A stretch of 64,000 nucleotides of DNA from Liolophura sinensis (Eukaryota > Mollusca > Polyplacophora > Chitonida > Chitonidae), in the NCBI RefSeq assembly GCF_032854445.1, contig NC_088301.1, forward strand, positions 12,582,281 through 12,646,280, given 5' to 3'. The position numbers and the translations under genes are program-made. Of the stretch, positions 50,003-61,812 are shown piece after piece; position 1 is the first letter of the stretch; each line of letters starts with the position of its first letter. Under the pieces are notes generated by a model. That model ran no database searches. It saw nothing but the letters and a program-made list of their open reading frames with translations, and was not told where the DNA came from.

Positions 50003-53000
50003 ATACTCACTTATTTCCCAATACCCGTAGCAGGCATGGTTAAATAAGCTGTCATCAGGCTTCCTACCAGTACTTACATTTTCCCCACACCCACAGTAGG
50101 CATGGTAAATATCACCAGACTCCTTAGCAATATTCGCTTATTTCTCTATATCCGCGGTAGGATTGGTGACTATCATCAGACTTCTTAGCTATACTCGCTT
50201 ATTGCTCAATATCAGCAGTAGGCATGATGACTATCATTAGACTTCTTGGCTATACTCACTTACTGTCCTATGCCGCCAGTAGACACGTCGGCTATCATCA
50301 GACTTTTAGGCTATACTGACTTATTTTCCTGTATCCGCAGAAAGCATGGTGACTATCATCAGACTTCTTAGCTATACTCACTTATTGCCCTATATCCGCA
50401 GTAGGTATGGTGATTATAGTCATCTTGGCTATAGTCTCTTACTGCCCTATACCGGCAGTACGAATGGTGACTATCATCAGACTTTTTAGCTATACTCGCT
50501 TATTGCCCTGTATCCGCGGTAGGCATGTTGACTGTTATCAGACTTCTTGGCTATACTCACTTACTGTCCTATACCGGCAGTAGACATGTCGGTTATCATC
50601 AGACTTTTAGGCTATATTCACTCACTGCCCTGTACCCGCTGTGGGCATGGTGACTATCATCAGACTTTTAGGCTATACTGACTTATTGCCCTGTATCTGC
50701 AGTAGGCATGGTGACTATCATCAGACTTCTTAGCTATACTTACTTATTGCCCTATATCCGCAGTAGGTATGGTGACTATAGTCATCTTGGCTATAGTCAC
50801 TTATACCGGCAGTACGCATGGTGACTATCATTAGACTTCTTAGCTATACTCGCTTATTGCCCTCTATCCGCAGTGGGCATGTTGACTATCATCAGACTTC
50901 TTGGCTATACTCACTTACTGCCCTATCACAGCTGTGGGCATGGTTACTATCATCAGATTTCTTAGCTATACTCACTTTTTGCCTGTATCCGCAGTAGGCA
51001 TGATGACTATCATCAGACTTCTTGGCTATACTGACTTAAAGTCCTATACTGGCATAAGATATATCGGCTAACATCAGACTTTTAGGCAATACTGACTTAT
51101 TGCCCTTTATCCGCAGTAGGCATGGTGACTATCATCAGGCTTCTTAGCTATACTCACTTATTGAGCTATATCCGCAGTAGGTATGGTGACTATAGTCATC
51201 TTGGCTATAGTCTCTTACGGCCCTATACCGGCAGTACGCATGGTGACTATCATCAGACTTCTTAGCTATACTCGCTTATTGCCCTATATCCGCAGTAGGC
51301 ATGGTGACTATCATCAGATTTCTTGGCTACACTGACTTAAAGTCCTATACGGGCAGTAGACATGTCAGCTATCATCAGACTTTTAGGCTATACTAACTTA
51401 TTGCCCTGTATTCGCAGTAGGCATGGTGACTATCATCAGACTTCTTAGCTATACTTACTTATTGCCCTATATCTGCAGTAGGCATGGTGACTATCATCAG
51501 ACTTTTTAGCTATACTCGCTTATTGTCCTGTATCCGCAGTAGGCATGTTGACTATTATCAGACTTCTTAGCTATACTCGCTTATTGCCCTATATCCGCGG
51601 TAGGCATGGTGACTATCATCAGACTTCTTAGCTATACTCGCTTATTGCCCTGTATCCGCAGTAGGCATGATGACTATCATCAGACTTCTTGGATATACTC
51701 ATTTGCTGTCCTATACCGCCAGTAGACACATCGGCAATCATCATATTTTTGGGCTATACTGACTTATTTCCCTGTATCCGCAGTACACATGGTGACTATC
51801 ATCAGACTTCTTAGCTATACTCACTTATTGCCCTGTATCCGCAGTAAGCATGGTGACTATCATCAGATTTCTTGGCTATACTGACTTAAAGTCCTATACC
51901 GCCAGTAGACACGTCGGCAATCATCATATTTTTGGGCTATACTGACTTTTTTCCCTGTATCCGCAGTACACATGGTGACTATCATCAGACTTCTTAGCTA
52001 TACTCACTTAATGCCCTATATCCTCAGTGGGCATGGTGACTATCATCAGACTTCTTAGCTATATTCGCCCATTGCCCTGTATCCACAGGAGGCATGGAGA
52101 CTATCATCAGACTTCTTATCTATTCTCGCTTATTGCACGCATTGTGAGTATCATCAGACTTCTTAGCTATACTCGCTTATTGCCCTGTATCCGCAGTAGG
52201 TATGGTGACTATAGTCATCTTGGCTATAGTCTCTTTCTGTCCTATACCGGCAGTACCCATGGTGACTATCATCAGACTTCATAGCTATACTCGCTTGTTG
52301 CCCTGTATCCGCAGTAGGCATGTTGATTATCATCAGACTTCTTGGCTATACTCACTTACTGCCCTATACTGGCAGTAGACATGTCGGCTATCATCAGACT
52401 TTTAGGCTATATTCACTTACTGCCCTTTACCCGCTGTGGGCATGGTGATTATCATCAGACTTCTTAGCTATAATCAGTTATTGCCCTGTATCCGCAGTAG
52501 GCATGGTGACTATCATCATACTTCTTGGCTATACTGACTTACTGTCCTATACTGGCATTAGACATGTCGGCTATCTTCAGACTTTTAGGCTATACTGACT
52601 TATTGCCCTGTATCCGCAGTAGGCATGGTGAGTATTATTAGACTTCTTAGCTATACTCACTTATTGCCCTATATCCGCAGTAAGTATGGATACTATAGTC
52701 ATCTTGGCTATAGTCACTTATTGTCCTTTACCGGCAGTACGCATGGTGACTATCATCAGACTTCTTAGCTATACTTACTTATTGCCATATACCTGCAGTA
52801 GGTATGGTGACTATTATCAGACTTCTTAGCTATACTCGCTTATTGCCCTGTATCCGCAGTAGGCATGCTGACTATTATCAGACTTCTTAGCTATACTCGC
52901 TTATTTCCCTATATCCGCAGTAGGCATGGTGACTATCATCAGACTTCTTAGCTATACTCGCTTATTGCCCAATATCCGCAGTGGGCATGGTGACTATCAT

Positions 53001-53142
53001 CAGACTTTTAGGCTATACTGACTTATTGCCCTATACCCGCACTAGACATGTAGACTATCACCAGACTTTTAGGCTATACTCACTTACTGCCCTATACCCC
53101 CACTGGGCATGGTCATTATCATCAGACTTCTTAGCTATACTC
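50003..53142 (+). repeat. 61-bp satellite array, about 51 units, with higher-order structure
   Basis: The typical unit runs ccgcagtaggcatggtgact, atcatcagacttcttagcta, tactcacttattgccctata. A shortened variant carrying the palindrome gactatagtc then atcttggctatagtc recurs near 50411, 50773, 51187, 52207 and 52690, each followed by a distinctive (c/g)ggcagtacgcatgg-type unit, so blocks of several monomers appear to have been copied together. Confidence 0.95.
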
Positions 53143-53488
53143 GCCGACCTTTATAGCACTGTTGGTAGAGCGTCCGCTTTTGGGGTGGTAGATCCAGGAT
53201 CAATCCTAGGTCGTGTCACTCCTAAGTCCTTTAAAGAGAAGTTGTAACTTCCACACTCTGCGTTCAGCTAAGTGGGGTGGTTGACCTGTATCAGTATTTG
53301 GGTCACAGTATAATGGCTCGGGCGGGGTGTTTACTTGCCTTCGGTCTCAGTGAATCAGCACTTGATAACACAGGGGTGAAAATCCGTCCTGCAACAAAAA
53401 GGCACATTGCATACACCCAGAAGGATTCCTTCGTCCTCATATGACTGAAAAATTGTTGTCGTGCGACGTTAAACCCCAAGCACTCACT
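53143..53488 (+). mobile_element. SINE family B inside satellite
   Basis: From gacctttatagcactgttgg to ccccaagcactcacttc, with the internal ggctcgggcggggtg and catatgactgaaaaattgtt blocks. Satellite units resume immediately after, and the flanking satellite phrases overlap as expected for a target duplication. Confidence 0.9.
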
Positions 53489-53494
53489 TCAATC

Positions 53495-53625
53495 TTTCTG
53501 GCTTTATTCACGTATTGCCCAATATCCGCTGCAAGCATGGTGACTATCACCAGACTTCTTAGCTATACTCATTCGTTGCCCTATACTCGCAGTAGGTATG
53601 GTGAGTATCATCAAACTTCTTAGAG
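53495..53625 (+). repeat. 61-bp satellite, remainder after SINE
   Basis: About two units (atatccgctgcaagcatggt, agacttcttagctatactca) continue the array. Confidence 0.9.
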
Positions 53626-54606
53626 ATCGAACGTTTTGTAAATTATTGTTTGCGCCAGCCCATTTTAAATCTGTCCACACATAAATCTGCATATCAATTA
53701 GCATAATTTGCACAGCAATCCCATCTTTTACTATCGTGATATCTGTGTCCTTTTGCAGCGACGGTCGTTATGACCCAATGATGTGTCCCTTGGCCACTTT
53801 AAATTTTTCTTTACATTAATGTGCATATTAACGTGAATGTTTTTGTTAAATGTTAAATGTTTTGAAGTATTGTGATTTTGTATCTGCAATCTGTCATTGC
53901 TGGGCTGAAAGTAAAAAGGCGAGTAGATGCTGTTACCCGACCAACCCATTAAAATGCATTAACCCAATTTATTGTTGTCACACTTTCTGGAATCACACCC
54001 CTCAAACCCTTTCAAACACTTAACAAAACGTGATCGAGAACAATTGGCCATTGCTTGCAGACAAAAAGTACATGTTAAATCCAGTTAATCACGGTACCTC
54101 CGTTCAGTGGAAAAATGGGACCGGAAAACTAGGCTGTTAGACTGTTAATGACATCAGGGTACGAAGTTAACCATATTACTTTTCCTTGGTATGAGTAAAG
54201 GCACGACAAGGGACCAGCGGCCACATCATGGAAGGTCAATCTACCTGGTAATCGCATAAAATGTAGGGCAAAGTGGGAAGTTTTTATCGAGACAAAATTT
54301 GACATGACCACGGCATGAATAACTACACTCAGACGTAAGATTTATTGTCACTTTAAAACTAGCTGCAGGTCACAACTTTGCTTTCTCTTTTCAAATGAAA
54401 CTTCCACTTATACTGCTGATGAGTGGTGTGCTGAGAATATCCGTATACAGGAATGGTGGAATTCGATTGTAGATTGACAAACTGATATAGATTAAACTCC
54501 TCTGAGGGAAACGCAAAGAAGGATAAGGGATGATGTTCATAGCATATTATAAATTCTGTTTATTAAGGAAGTATGAAATGAAGAAACAGGCCTTATGGAC
54601 AATGTG
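53626..54606. other. Spacer with nothing recognised
   Basis: No gene or clear repeat recognised; the short frames have no support. Confidence 0.4.
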
Positions 54607-54803
54607 TTTAACGAATTAGATCTTATAATGGGTGTTCGCGCTTCAGTACTTGTCAAATCCCCAGTGATGTCGTCCTGATTGAAACTGTGGGGTAGTTGGC
54701 ATATAGAATATAGCATCTCTCCATCGCCATGCTTGACGATGCTGACAGTGCGGGCGAGATCAGTTCTGTGGATGCGGCAGTGAGGTGTGTCCGTGTAAAT
54801 CAT
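54607..54803 (-). CDS. Possible coding exon, unknown
   Basis: A minus-strand frame from an ATG at 54801-54803 reads MIYTDTPHCRIHRTDLARTV, SIVKHGDGEMLYSICQLP and FNQDDITGDLTSTEART. In its first 35 codons more than half of third positions are G or C against an AT-rich background, suggesting coding. No splice partner or family was identified, and the 3' limit is arbitrary within the frame. Confidence 0.3.
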
Positions 54804-55049
54804 GGCGATTGAGGACAAGGTACGTAAAGAATATGTGAAATTCACCCAATGGATGTTACCTTATAAAGCATGGATTTTTATACTGGTTTTCTTTTCATTA
54901 CAAAAAGCTAATTCATACATTACACACCTTAACTATTACGGAAAAAGCATACTAAAATACATAATGGTAGCCTGCATTGAAGCCCCTTTGCCGATTTACG
55001 TGCCGAGTTTGTTGCCAACATTACTTGGCATAACTCCTCATAAAAATCG

Positions 55050-55185
55050 GGTAGAAATTCGGTATTACTCGGTATAACTCGGAAAAAAGAAAGGAAGAAG
55101 CACTGCATTACTCGATGTAATTGGTGAAAATCGGAGAGAAAATCGACGTTACTCGGCACGACTCGGTGTGCCTCGTGTGGACCCG
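55050..55185. repeat. Irregular actcgg-motif cluster
   Basis: ttactcggtataactcgg, attactcgatgtaattgg, gttactcggcacgactcgg and similar phrases repeat without strict period. It is a low-order repeat of unknown origin. Confidence 0.5.
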
Positions 55186-55449
55186 AGGACATGTCCAAAA
55201 CATTCGCGAGGGCAAGATACTTCGATATAACTCGGCCACGTGAAGAAATGGTGTCAACTTGCCCAGTTGTTCAGGCTGCCGAGGACTTTTATCGTTGCTC
55301 CTTGGCAATGATTTCAAACCCTGCAGCATATCTGGCACAGTTAGACCAGCGTGTTTCATTGACTTTATGGGAAGAGTTTCTTTGTAATAAATCATTTCCA
55401 CAGTTCTCAGGTGGATAGTTATTAGCAGTTTGTTTTCTTCACTTTACAG

Positions 55450-55602
55450 TCTGTTCACTTGGGACGTATGGACCGGACTGTGAGGAGAGATGCGGGGATT
55501 GTGTTGAGGGACAATCTGTCTGTAACACAACATCAGCGCACTACCCAGAAAGAACACCTATATGCATGCTCGGATACTTGGGCTCCAAATGCGATACAGT
55601 GT
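55450..55602 (+). CDS. Receptor EGF-like exon
   Basis: Acceptor ctttacag ends at 55449. The donor is read as gtagcg at 55603, because it alone fits the next exon's phase; neighbouring GT sites are possible. 153 bp, eight cysteines visible. Confidence 0.75.
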
Positions 55603-57244
55603 GTAGCGAGGTTTAATTTATCAGATGTGAGACGCCGTCAATACTATGGATAATAGTTTTGGATGTTGGCCTGTTTTATCACTAATGAGCGCCTACATTA
55701 TTGACGAAGCAATCTCAGAGGTAAGGGTTGAACTGGTCCATTTTTTGTGTGACAAGGCTGGTTAGGCAAGATATAAGCATGACATAAAAAGTACTCAAAA
55801 GTTTAAAAGTTGTTAATTTCTTAGCTCCGTCATGTAAGTGAAATATAAATGAAAATGTGTCTATTTAACAAATCTCTGAATTAAATGAAAGCTGGAATCC
55901 CCTTCGAATGCGTTCGTCTTAATCTCGCAAGGTTATATTTTTGCAGTACTGTTGAGTGCACTGTACAGGCTCTGTACCGCAGCCCTTTGTTCCTAATTTG
56001 GTACAATAATACATACTGGCAATAGTCAAGGTTGTACTTAAATATCACGTAAAAATGCTCATCTTATGATCACAAATACTTTGTATCTTTTTGTGTTCTT
56101 CGTAAAAACATACCTTAATTCTTAATAATTTACATTTTAACATCACTTTGCCTAACTGACATATCATGGCAACACGGAAAATTTTGGCACAATTCTGATC
56201 TGGTTCCCCGTGATTGTGCTGGGGCTGTAATATTGTTATATATATAATTAGCCTAATATCGTTATATACTTTTCATATTTGTCAGCCAGTTTAACGACGC
56301 AAAATAATATGGGTGTTTTTGAAGGCAGTGCAGCTGGAGACGCTGTTATACTGGTTTTTATCGTGTTTGTCATTGTTATAGTCTGGTAAGTTGGAATTTT
56401 ACACACATTTCTGTCATACTTTGATACATTTCGATTTTTCAACTTATTAAAAAATCTTGGTTCAATATTCAGTAGTATGGCTTAAATGACTATTCAGAGT
56501 ATAGGCAATGTAACATCCAGATAACATCACCATTCTAACATCACACCGTTGTTGAAATACTATCAGCGAGTTAAACGCAGTCATGAAGTTTAATAAAGTA
56601 ATAAACAACTTCGAAATGTCACCGTAATTTTACAACGACCCACTCTGTGCAGAAACTATTTGAGTCCGTTCTCAAAGAAAGCAGTTTGCCTGATTCCAAG
56701 AATAAACAAAGCTCACTTTATTGCGGGATCAAGAAGCTGCACCACAAAAGGTTTATCTCTCAACGAAGGTACTGTAAGAAGTAAGGTCCTTTTGGATAAA
56801 GTAATCTACTGTGTAACTGCAAAAAGTCAGGCCTCCACTGTTTGTGGATCCTAAAAAACTTACAACGTCTCGGCTTGAGATTTCTGTACTCTCTATAGTA
56901 CTGTTCCTCACAAAGACTTAATTGATAGAATTTGCATTTTGCTTAAAATTTACGAATGTAACATCGTAATCATATCCCTTTTTTTGTTTAAGCAGAGTTT
57001 TGGAACTTTTTCTTTCAGGAGGCGATATAAGCGAAATGCACAGAATCAAGGTGTTTCGGCGTCAGGACCATTCTGTACTCCAAACCAAGAGAGGTCCGCC
57101 TCTTCAGAAGCTACTGTTGGAAACGAGGCACACTTATATACGGTGCATACCGCAAACAGCTGGGAAGATAACCCTTGTGAAGTAATTTCTGATAAAACAT
57201 TGGCGATTCGCCTAGTTAATACGATATCTCTGGGTTTGCTTTGA
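55450..57244 (+). CDS. Single-pass receptor with EGF-like domain (3' part), MEGF/SREC-like
   Basis: Three exons (55450-55602, 56286-56385, 57019-57244) join in frame with phases 1-1-0. The first encodes a cysteine-rich module (CSLGTYGPDCEERCGDCVEG, then C-N-T-T, PICML, GYLGSKCDTV) with the GTYGxxC and GYLGxxC signatures of MEGF/SREC-type EGF-like repeats. Its symmetric 1-1 phases are typical of shuffled EGF exons. The second gives a short stalk, then a transmembrane helix (DAVILVFIVFVIVIVW). The third starts with the basic stop-transfer RRYKRN and runs about 75 residues of Ser/Asn/Glu-rich cytoplasmic tail with LYTVHT. No kinase or other tail domain is seen. Upstream ectodomain exons and signal peptide were not found. 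A PLE relic lies in the last intron. Confidence 0.7.
56286..56385 (+). CDS. Receptor transmembrane exon
   Basis: Acceptor tttgtcag ends at 56285; donor gtaagt starts at 56386. Encodes SLTTQNNMGVFEGSAAGD and a hydrophobic stretch of about 16 residues. Confidence 0.75.
56653..56940 (+). mobile_element. Penelope-like element relic in receptor intron
   Basis: Plus-strand fragments read AHFIAGSRSCTTKGLS, matching the PLE block, followed about 130 bp later by a decayed form of the TLYTTIPHKDLI motif. Stops and frame changes are present. Same family as 1-760. Confidence 0.75.
57019..57244 (+). CDS. Receptor cytoplasmic-tail exon
   Basis: Acceptor tctttcag ends at 57018. Encodes RRYKRNAQNQGVSASG through LVNTISLGLL; stop at 57242-57244. 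Confidence 0.75.
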
Positions 57245-57860
57245 CAGTAAACTAATTCGGCAACAAAGCATGGCAAACAGTACCAATATATTAGGTGTAC
57301 ACCAAACGTAATAAACAGCGGTATTATCACAAATGAAGCTAATATACACACTGGCACTTGTATCCAACCAATATAGCAAAATAAAATACTACAATAAATG
57401 GTGCCCTTGGGCAGTATAATGAGCTAAAGGTCTCTCACTTGCCATCTTGACAGTAACGAAAGCTGCGTACCTGCCTCTCGCTCATCATTGATATTTCACC
57501 GAATTGTTCAAATCCAACATCACTATACATCTAGACGGCTCGTTAAATATTTATTCTTACTTCTTGACCATCCTTGGCCCCAAACACTCCTGGTATAAGC
57601 GTTTATCATTCCTGAACGAACCGGACACTGATCACACAAGGCCGTCTAACCTTACCTCATAATATTATCCGCCGAAACTAGGCAACACTCTATTACGCCA
57701 CAAGGGCTATGTATTCCACGTGATGAACAGTATAGTGAATATTTGATGGGTCAGACAGGTGTGAGATAATTGGGAAGATTATCCCCACGTTTTATTTTCT
57801 TTATATCGGTACGGTTTTAAAACTTTTATTGAAAAATAAGGTAAATGGCCTTACATTTCC
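57245..57860. other. Receptor 3' flank, nothing recognised
   Basis: Probable 3' UTR and spacer. No gene recognised. Confidence 0.4.
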
Positions 57861-57899
57861 GAGGACATTGAACGGGGATTACAGATGTAGGCCTATATA

Positions 57900-58125
57900 C
57901 TTACCTTTATATTTTTGTATGCTGACGATACTAGCGTTCTGGTTGAATCTGAAATTGATGTTTCTGATGCATTTAAGGCATTTAAAAATCAGTGTAATCA
58001 CTGTAATCATTGTAACCAATGGATTATGATACTTAGAAAAACGCAAAGATCACACGTACACTTTGATAAATTTAGAGGGTGTAAATTGAAATTTTCGATA
58101 CTATGGCTTTGGGAGTGTTGAAGTG
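57900..58125 (+). mobile_element. LINE reverse-transcriptase fragment
   Basis: The plus frame gives LYADDTSVLVES (catalytic Tyr-Ala-Asp-Asp at 57918-57929), then an alpha-helical stretch with CNQWI and LRKTQ, where LINE enzymes have NxW and KTxx. Only this RT piece remains; a short duplication (tgtaatcac, tgtaatcat) disturbs it. The clade is not determined. Confidence 0.75.
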
Positions 58126-58326
58126 AAGTTTAATCAACCAAATTTAATCTAACCAATCAACCAACACACTGTTGGTTATATCACGTAAAGTCAATATTTG
58201 TCTTTACCTGTGGACTATACCCTTTCTTTTTATAATCAAATGATGCACCAAATTTGGTTATATCCTTGTGAGTTTTGGGGGTATCAGAAAGTTATAATTA
58301 TTTTAATTGTTATCTTATATTTAGTA

Positions 58327-58345
58327 GGGGCCTCCGTGGCTCAGT
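58327..58345 (+). mobile_element. SINE family A head fragment
   Basis: ggggcctccgtggctcagt matches the tRNA-like head of family A, then stops. Possibly a truncated or deleted copy. Confidence 0.5.
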
Positions 58346-58404
58346 AAAGAAAATTATGTTCTTTGTGGCGAGGGGAGTGTTTTCCAGGTATATCCTTGTT
58401 GGTA

Positions 58405-58590
58405 AGCGTATTATACCATATTGGTTAAGAATAATGAAACCATATTGGTTAAGAATAATGAAACCCTATTAGTTAAGAATAATGAAACCATATTGGTTAG
58501 GAATAATGAAACCATATTGGTTAAGAATAATGAAACCATATTGGTTAAGAATAATGAAACCACATTGTTAAGAATAATGAAAGGTCTCAA
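58405..58590 (+). repeat. 24-bp tandem repeat, about 7 copies
   Basis: The unit aagaataatgaaaccatatt plus ggtt repeats with single changes. As 24 is a multiple of three, both strands show an 8-residue repeating frame (VKNNETIL on plus), which is probably accidental. Confidence 0.9.
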
Positions 58591-59397
58591 AACGATGTTA
58601 CTCAAGTTTATTATTGAAGAAACGTTCATCCATAATGTGTAACATTTGCTTTGTGTTCCGTCATCAATAAACACGCAGTTCATCAACTCTGCTGCCATTG
58701 TGGACAGCAAAGAGCGTAGTACTAAGATAAACTAACGAAGGAATGTATTAGTAAATACACGACTTTCATAGACCGGAGTTTACGGCGCGCTGTACATCAC
58801 TGAATTAGACTATCTGTCTTTTATGCACGTTTACCTTTAAAGAAAGCTTAACGTTACAAAGACAAGAATAGTTGTTCAAAGTCTTATATCACTAATACGG
58901 CAAACAAATCAAAGCACATACCTTTTACCAACAGGCAACGGTTATCGCACAGAGTCGAAGTCGGTGCAAGGGGGGTAACTCTAAATACACTTTGGAATCA
59001 AAAATACATATTTGGCGAACAATGCTTTCAGTTCTTGATTGAAATTAAGTAGCGGTATATAATCTGAAATTACCAATAAAAGGTGACAGCAATTCAAGAC
59101 AATGGAAAGGTGAACATGTAAGTTATTTCCAGGCATCACTAAGCACATTTCAAAAACAACCACCGTAAACAACAAGAACTGAATCTTTTGTTAATAAAGC
59201 TGAAAACTGATCTACAGCAGGATGTGACTTGTAAAAAAACAGGCAAACTTTCTTGACATTAAACTATTTACCACTTATCTCACACCCTTCCATTAAAAAG
59301 GTATCAAGTTCACAAATGTCGACCTCTTTAATTTTCTCCGCTGTATGTCTGCTCCAAACAACTTTTTGTGAATCACATTTTGCAGTAGAACTTTTAC
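58591..59397. other. Spacer with nothing recognised
   Basis: No gene or repeat recognised. Confidence 0.4.
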
Positions 59398-59450
59398 TTC
59401 TTGAAATATTCTTGAGTACGGCGTAAAATACCTATCAGTTAAATAAATAG
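59398..59450 (+). mobile_element. SINE family A, 3' tail fragment
   Basis: cttgaaatattcttgagtac then ggcgtaaaatacc and an aaataaatag tail; well preserved but very short. Confidence 0.7.
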
Positions 59451-60511
59451 GTCAATATCTTCTACTTTCATTGCGATAAAAATATTGTTTCATGAAAAAC
59501 AGGTGCATGTTGTATTAAGTACTCCAAAACAATACGTGTACACAGCATGGTTCTTATGTTCTTTTTGTACACCTGCTGCGTTAACCTAATGACAAGAACA
59601 CTTCACTGTACAATAAAAAAAAATTACCTTATCGATCGAAAGTGATTAACGGCTTCGATTACAGAAGTTTCCTCAACCGTGAGCAATTGGATCACCGCTT
59701 TTAATCCAGCGTAACTCTATGTAACTGTCAGACGTCAGGTTTTTTTAGAGCTTCCGAAACAAGAAAGCATTTCATTTTGGTACGGAGCTGGCTCAGACTG
59801 GGAAGTGATAAAGCAATTGCTAGAATACGACCTTAAACTTGTATGGTCGTAGCATAGTGAAAATGAGTACAGTGACAAAAGCTATCACTTCCCGATTGCT
59901 CGTGTAAAATTATGGATACATATAGGTATTCAGCTGTACCGAGCGGTTTATCGAAAGCTCGTGTTAATACAACGATGTTAATAACTACATCGAAATGTCG
60001 CGTTAATAAACCAAGAAGTTGTATATCCATAAGAATGCTTTGTTTAGCGCACTTTTATCTCAATTTCTAAATGCCACTCAAACATGTCATGCTGACATTT
60101 GTTGCATCGTAACAATTTTCACAGGCATTCGTTTTTAAACTTTTTAACGCTCACTAAATATGGAGGCACCATCAACACCAATCATCATCATCGATATCAC
60201 TTTACAGTAATCAGTTATAAAGCAGAAGATAAACCAATACCACATAATAAGTGTCAGTTGCCCACCCGTCACTTGGTGGTATGTCTCAGGTTCACATTGT
60301 ACTGATTCCATGTACAAACTTGATTTTACTGGTCCCAAAAACATCACGAAAGTCATATTTTATACTGAAATGCTAGTTCAATTGGATTTCCCCTACAGCA
60401 TTGCCGTTATAGTCATCAAAGGTGAACGACACAGGAATTTGAGAACAATAAAAGTATATATTTAAAAAGCATAAAAATGAAACCATTCAGTTGTGAAAGT
60501 CATTAATTAAG
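59451..60511. other. Spacer with nothing recognised
   Basis: AT-rich; no gene, RNA or repeat recognised. Confidence 0.4.
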
Positions 60512-60675
60512 ATTTATTTATTTATTAATTTGATTGGTGTTTAACAACGTATTCAGGAATATTTCACTTATACGTCAGCATTTATGGTAAGAAGAAACCG
60601 AGGAAAACTCCACGTCAATCCGCAGGTTGTTTTCAGGTGAGAGGCACCTGGGTCATTGCATCGCGGTGGCAAGCT
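60512..60675 (-). mobile_element. SINE family A, internally deleted copy
   Basis: tttatttattaatttgattg, aggaatatttcacttatacg, caatccgcaggttg, then gagaggcacctgggtcattg from the head, so the middle is deleted. Confidence 0.8.
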
Positions 60676-60782
60676 AACCCTGCAATAAGTAAGAAAATTA
60701 ACATATTGAATAGAACCTACGGAATAGACCTAAGCCAATCATGAAATAATTGGTCATTTGTAACGCTGTGTAATCATAATTC

Positions 60783-61790
60783 AAATAACATCGACTTCGG
60801 ACAGTCGGGCAGTGTGTAATAACATCGACCTCGGACAGTCAGGCAGCATCGTCCGTGTCTAAAAACATGGACATCGGACAGTCAGGCAGTATCGTCCGTG
60901 TCTAAAAACATTGAGCCTCAGACAGTCAGGCAGTATCGTCCATGTCTAATAACATCGACCTAGGACATTCAGGCAGTAACGCCCGTGTCTAAAAACACTG
61001 ACCTCGGACATTCAGGCAGTATCGTCCGTGTGTAATAACATCGAACTTGGACAGTCAGGCAATATCGTCCGTGTCTAAAAACATTGACCTCGGACAGTCA
61101 GGCAGTATCGTCCGTGTGTAATAACATCGAACTTGGACAGTCAGGCAACATCGTCCGTGTCTAAAAACATTGACCTCGGACAGTCAGGCAAAATCGTGCG
61201 TGTGTAATAACATGGACAATGGACAGTCAGGCAGTATTGTCCGTGTGTAAAAACATCGACCTCGGACAGTCAAACAATATCGACCGTGTCTAATAACATC
61301 GACCTCGGACAGTCAGGTAGTATCGTCCGTGTCTAATAACATCGACCTCTGACAGTAAGGCACCATCGTCCGTGTGTAATATCATCAACCTTGGACAGTC
61401 AGGCAGTATCGTCCGTTCAGTAACATCTACCTCGGACAGTTAGGCAGTTTCGTCCGTGTATAAAAACATCGACCTCGGATTGTCAGGCAGCTTTGTTCGT
61501 GTCTAAAAACATCGACCTCGGATAGTTAGGCAGTATCATCCGTGTATAATAACATCGACCTCGGACAGTCAGGCAGTTTCGTCCGTATATAATAACATCG
61601 ACATCGGACAGTCGGGCAATTTTGTCCGTGTCTAAAAACATCGACCTCGGACAGTCAGGCGGCTTTGTCCGTGTGTAATAACATCGACCTTGAACAGTCA
61701 GGCAGTATCGTCCGTGTATAATAACATCGACCTTGGACAGTCAGGCAGTATCGTCCCTGTGTAATAACATCGACCTTTCACAGTCCTCGT
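60783..61790 (+). repeat. 43-bp tandem array, about 23 copies
   Basis: The unit aacatcgacctcggacagtc, aggcagtatcgtccgtgtct, aat repeats with scattered substitutions. No coding frame persists. It ends next to a full-length SINE. Confidence 0.95.
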
Positions 61791-61798
61791 CCTTGAAG

Positions 61799-61807
61799 AT
61801 CATGACA
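61799..61807. repeat. Target-site duplication, left copy
   Basis: atcatgaca here and at 62073-62081 flank the SINE. Confidence 0.75.
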
Positions 61808-61812
61808 GCAAA

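Noticed and set aside
50003-53142. Possible CRISPR-like array
   Set aside because: Units are directly abutting 61-bp satellite monomers with no spacers, in eukaryotic DNA. The same applies to the 43-bp and 34-bp arrays.
58411-58710. Frames with 8-residue repeats on both strands (VKNNETIL; LFLTNMVS)
   Set aside because: A 24-bp minisatellite keeps both strands open; no start context, splice sites or family.
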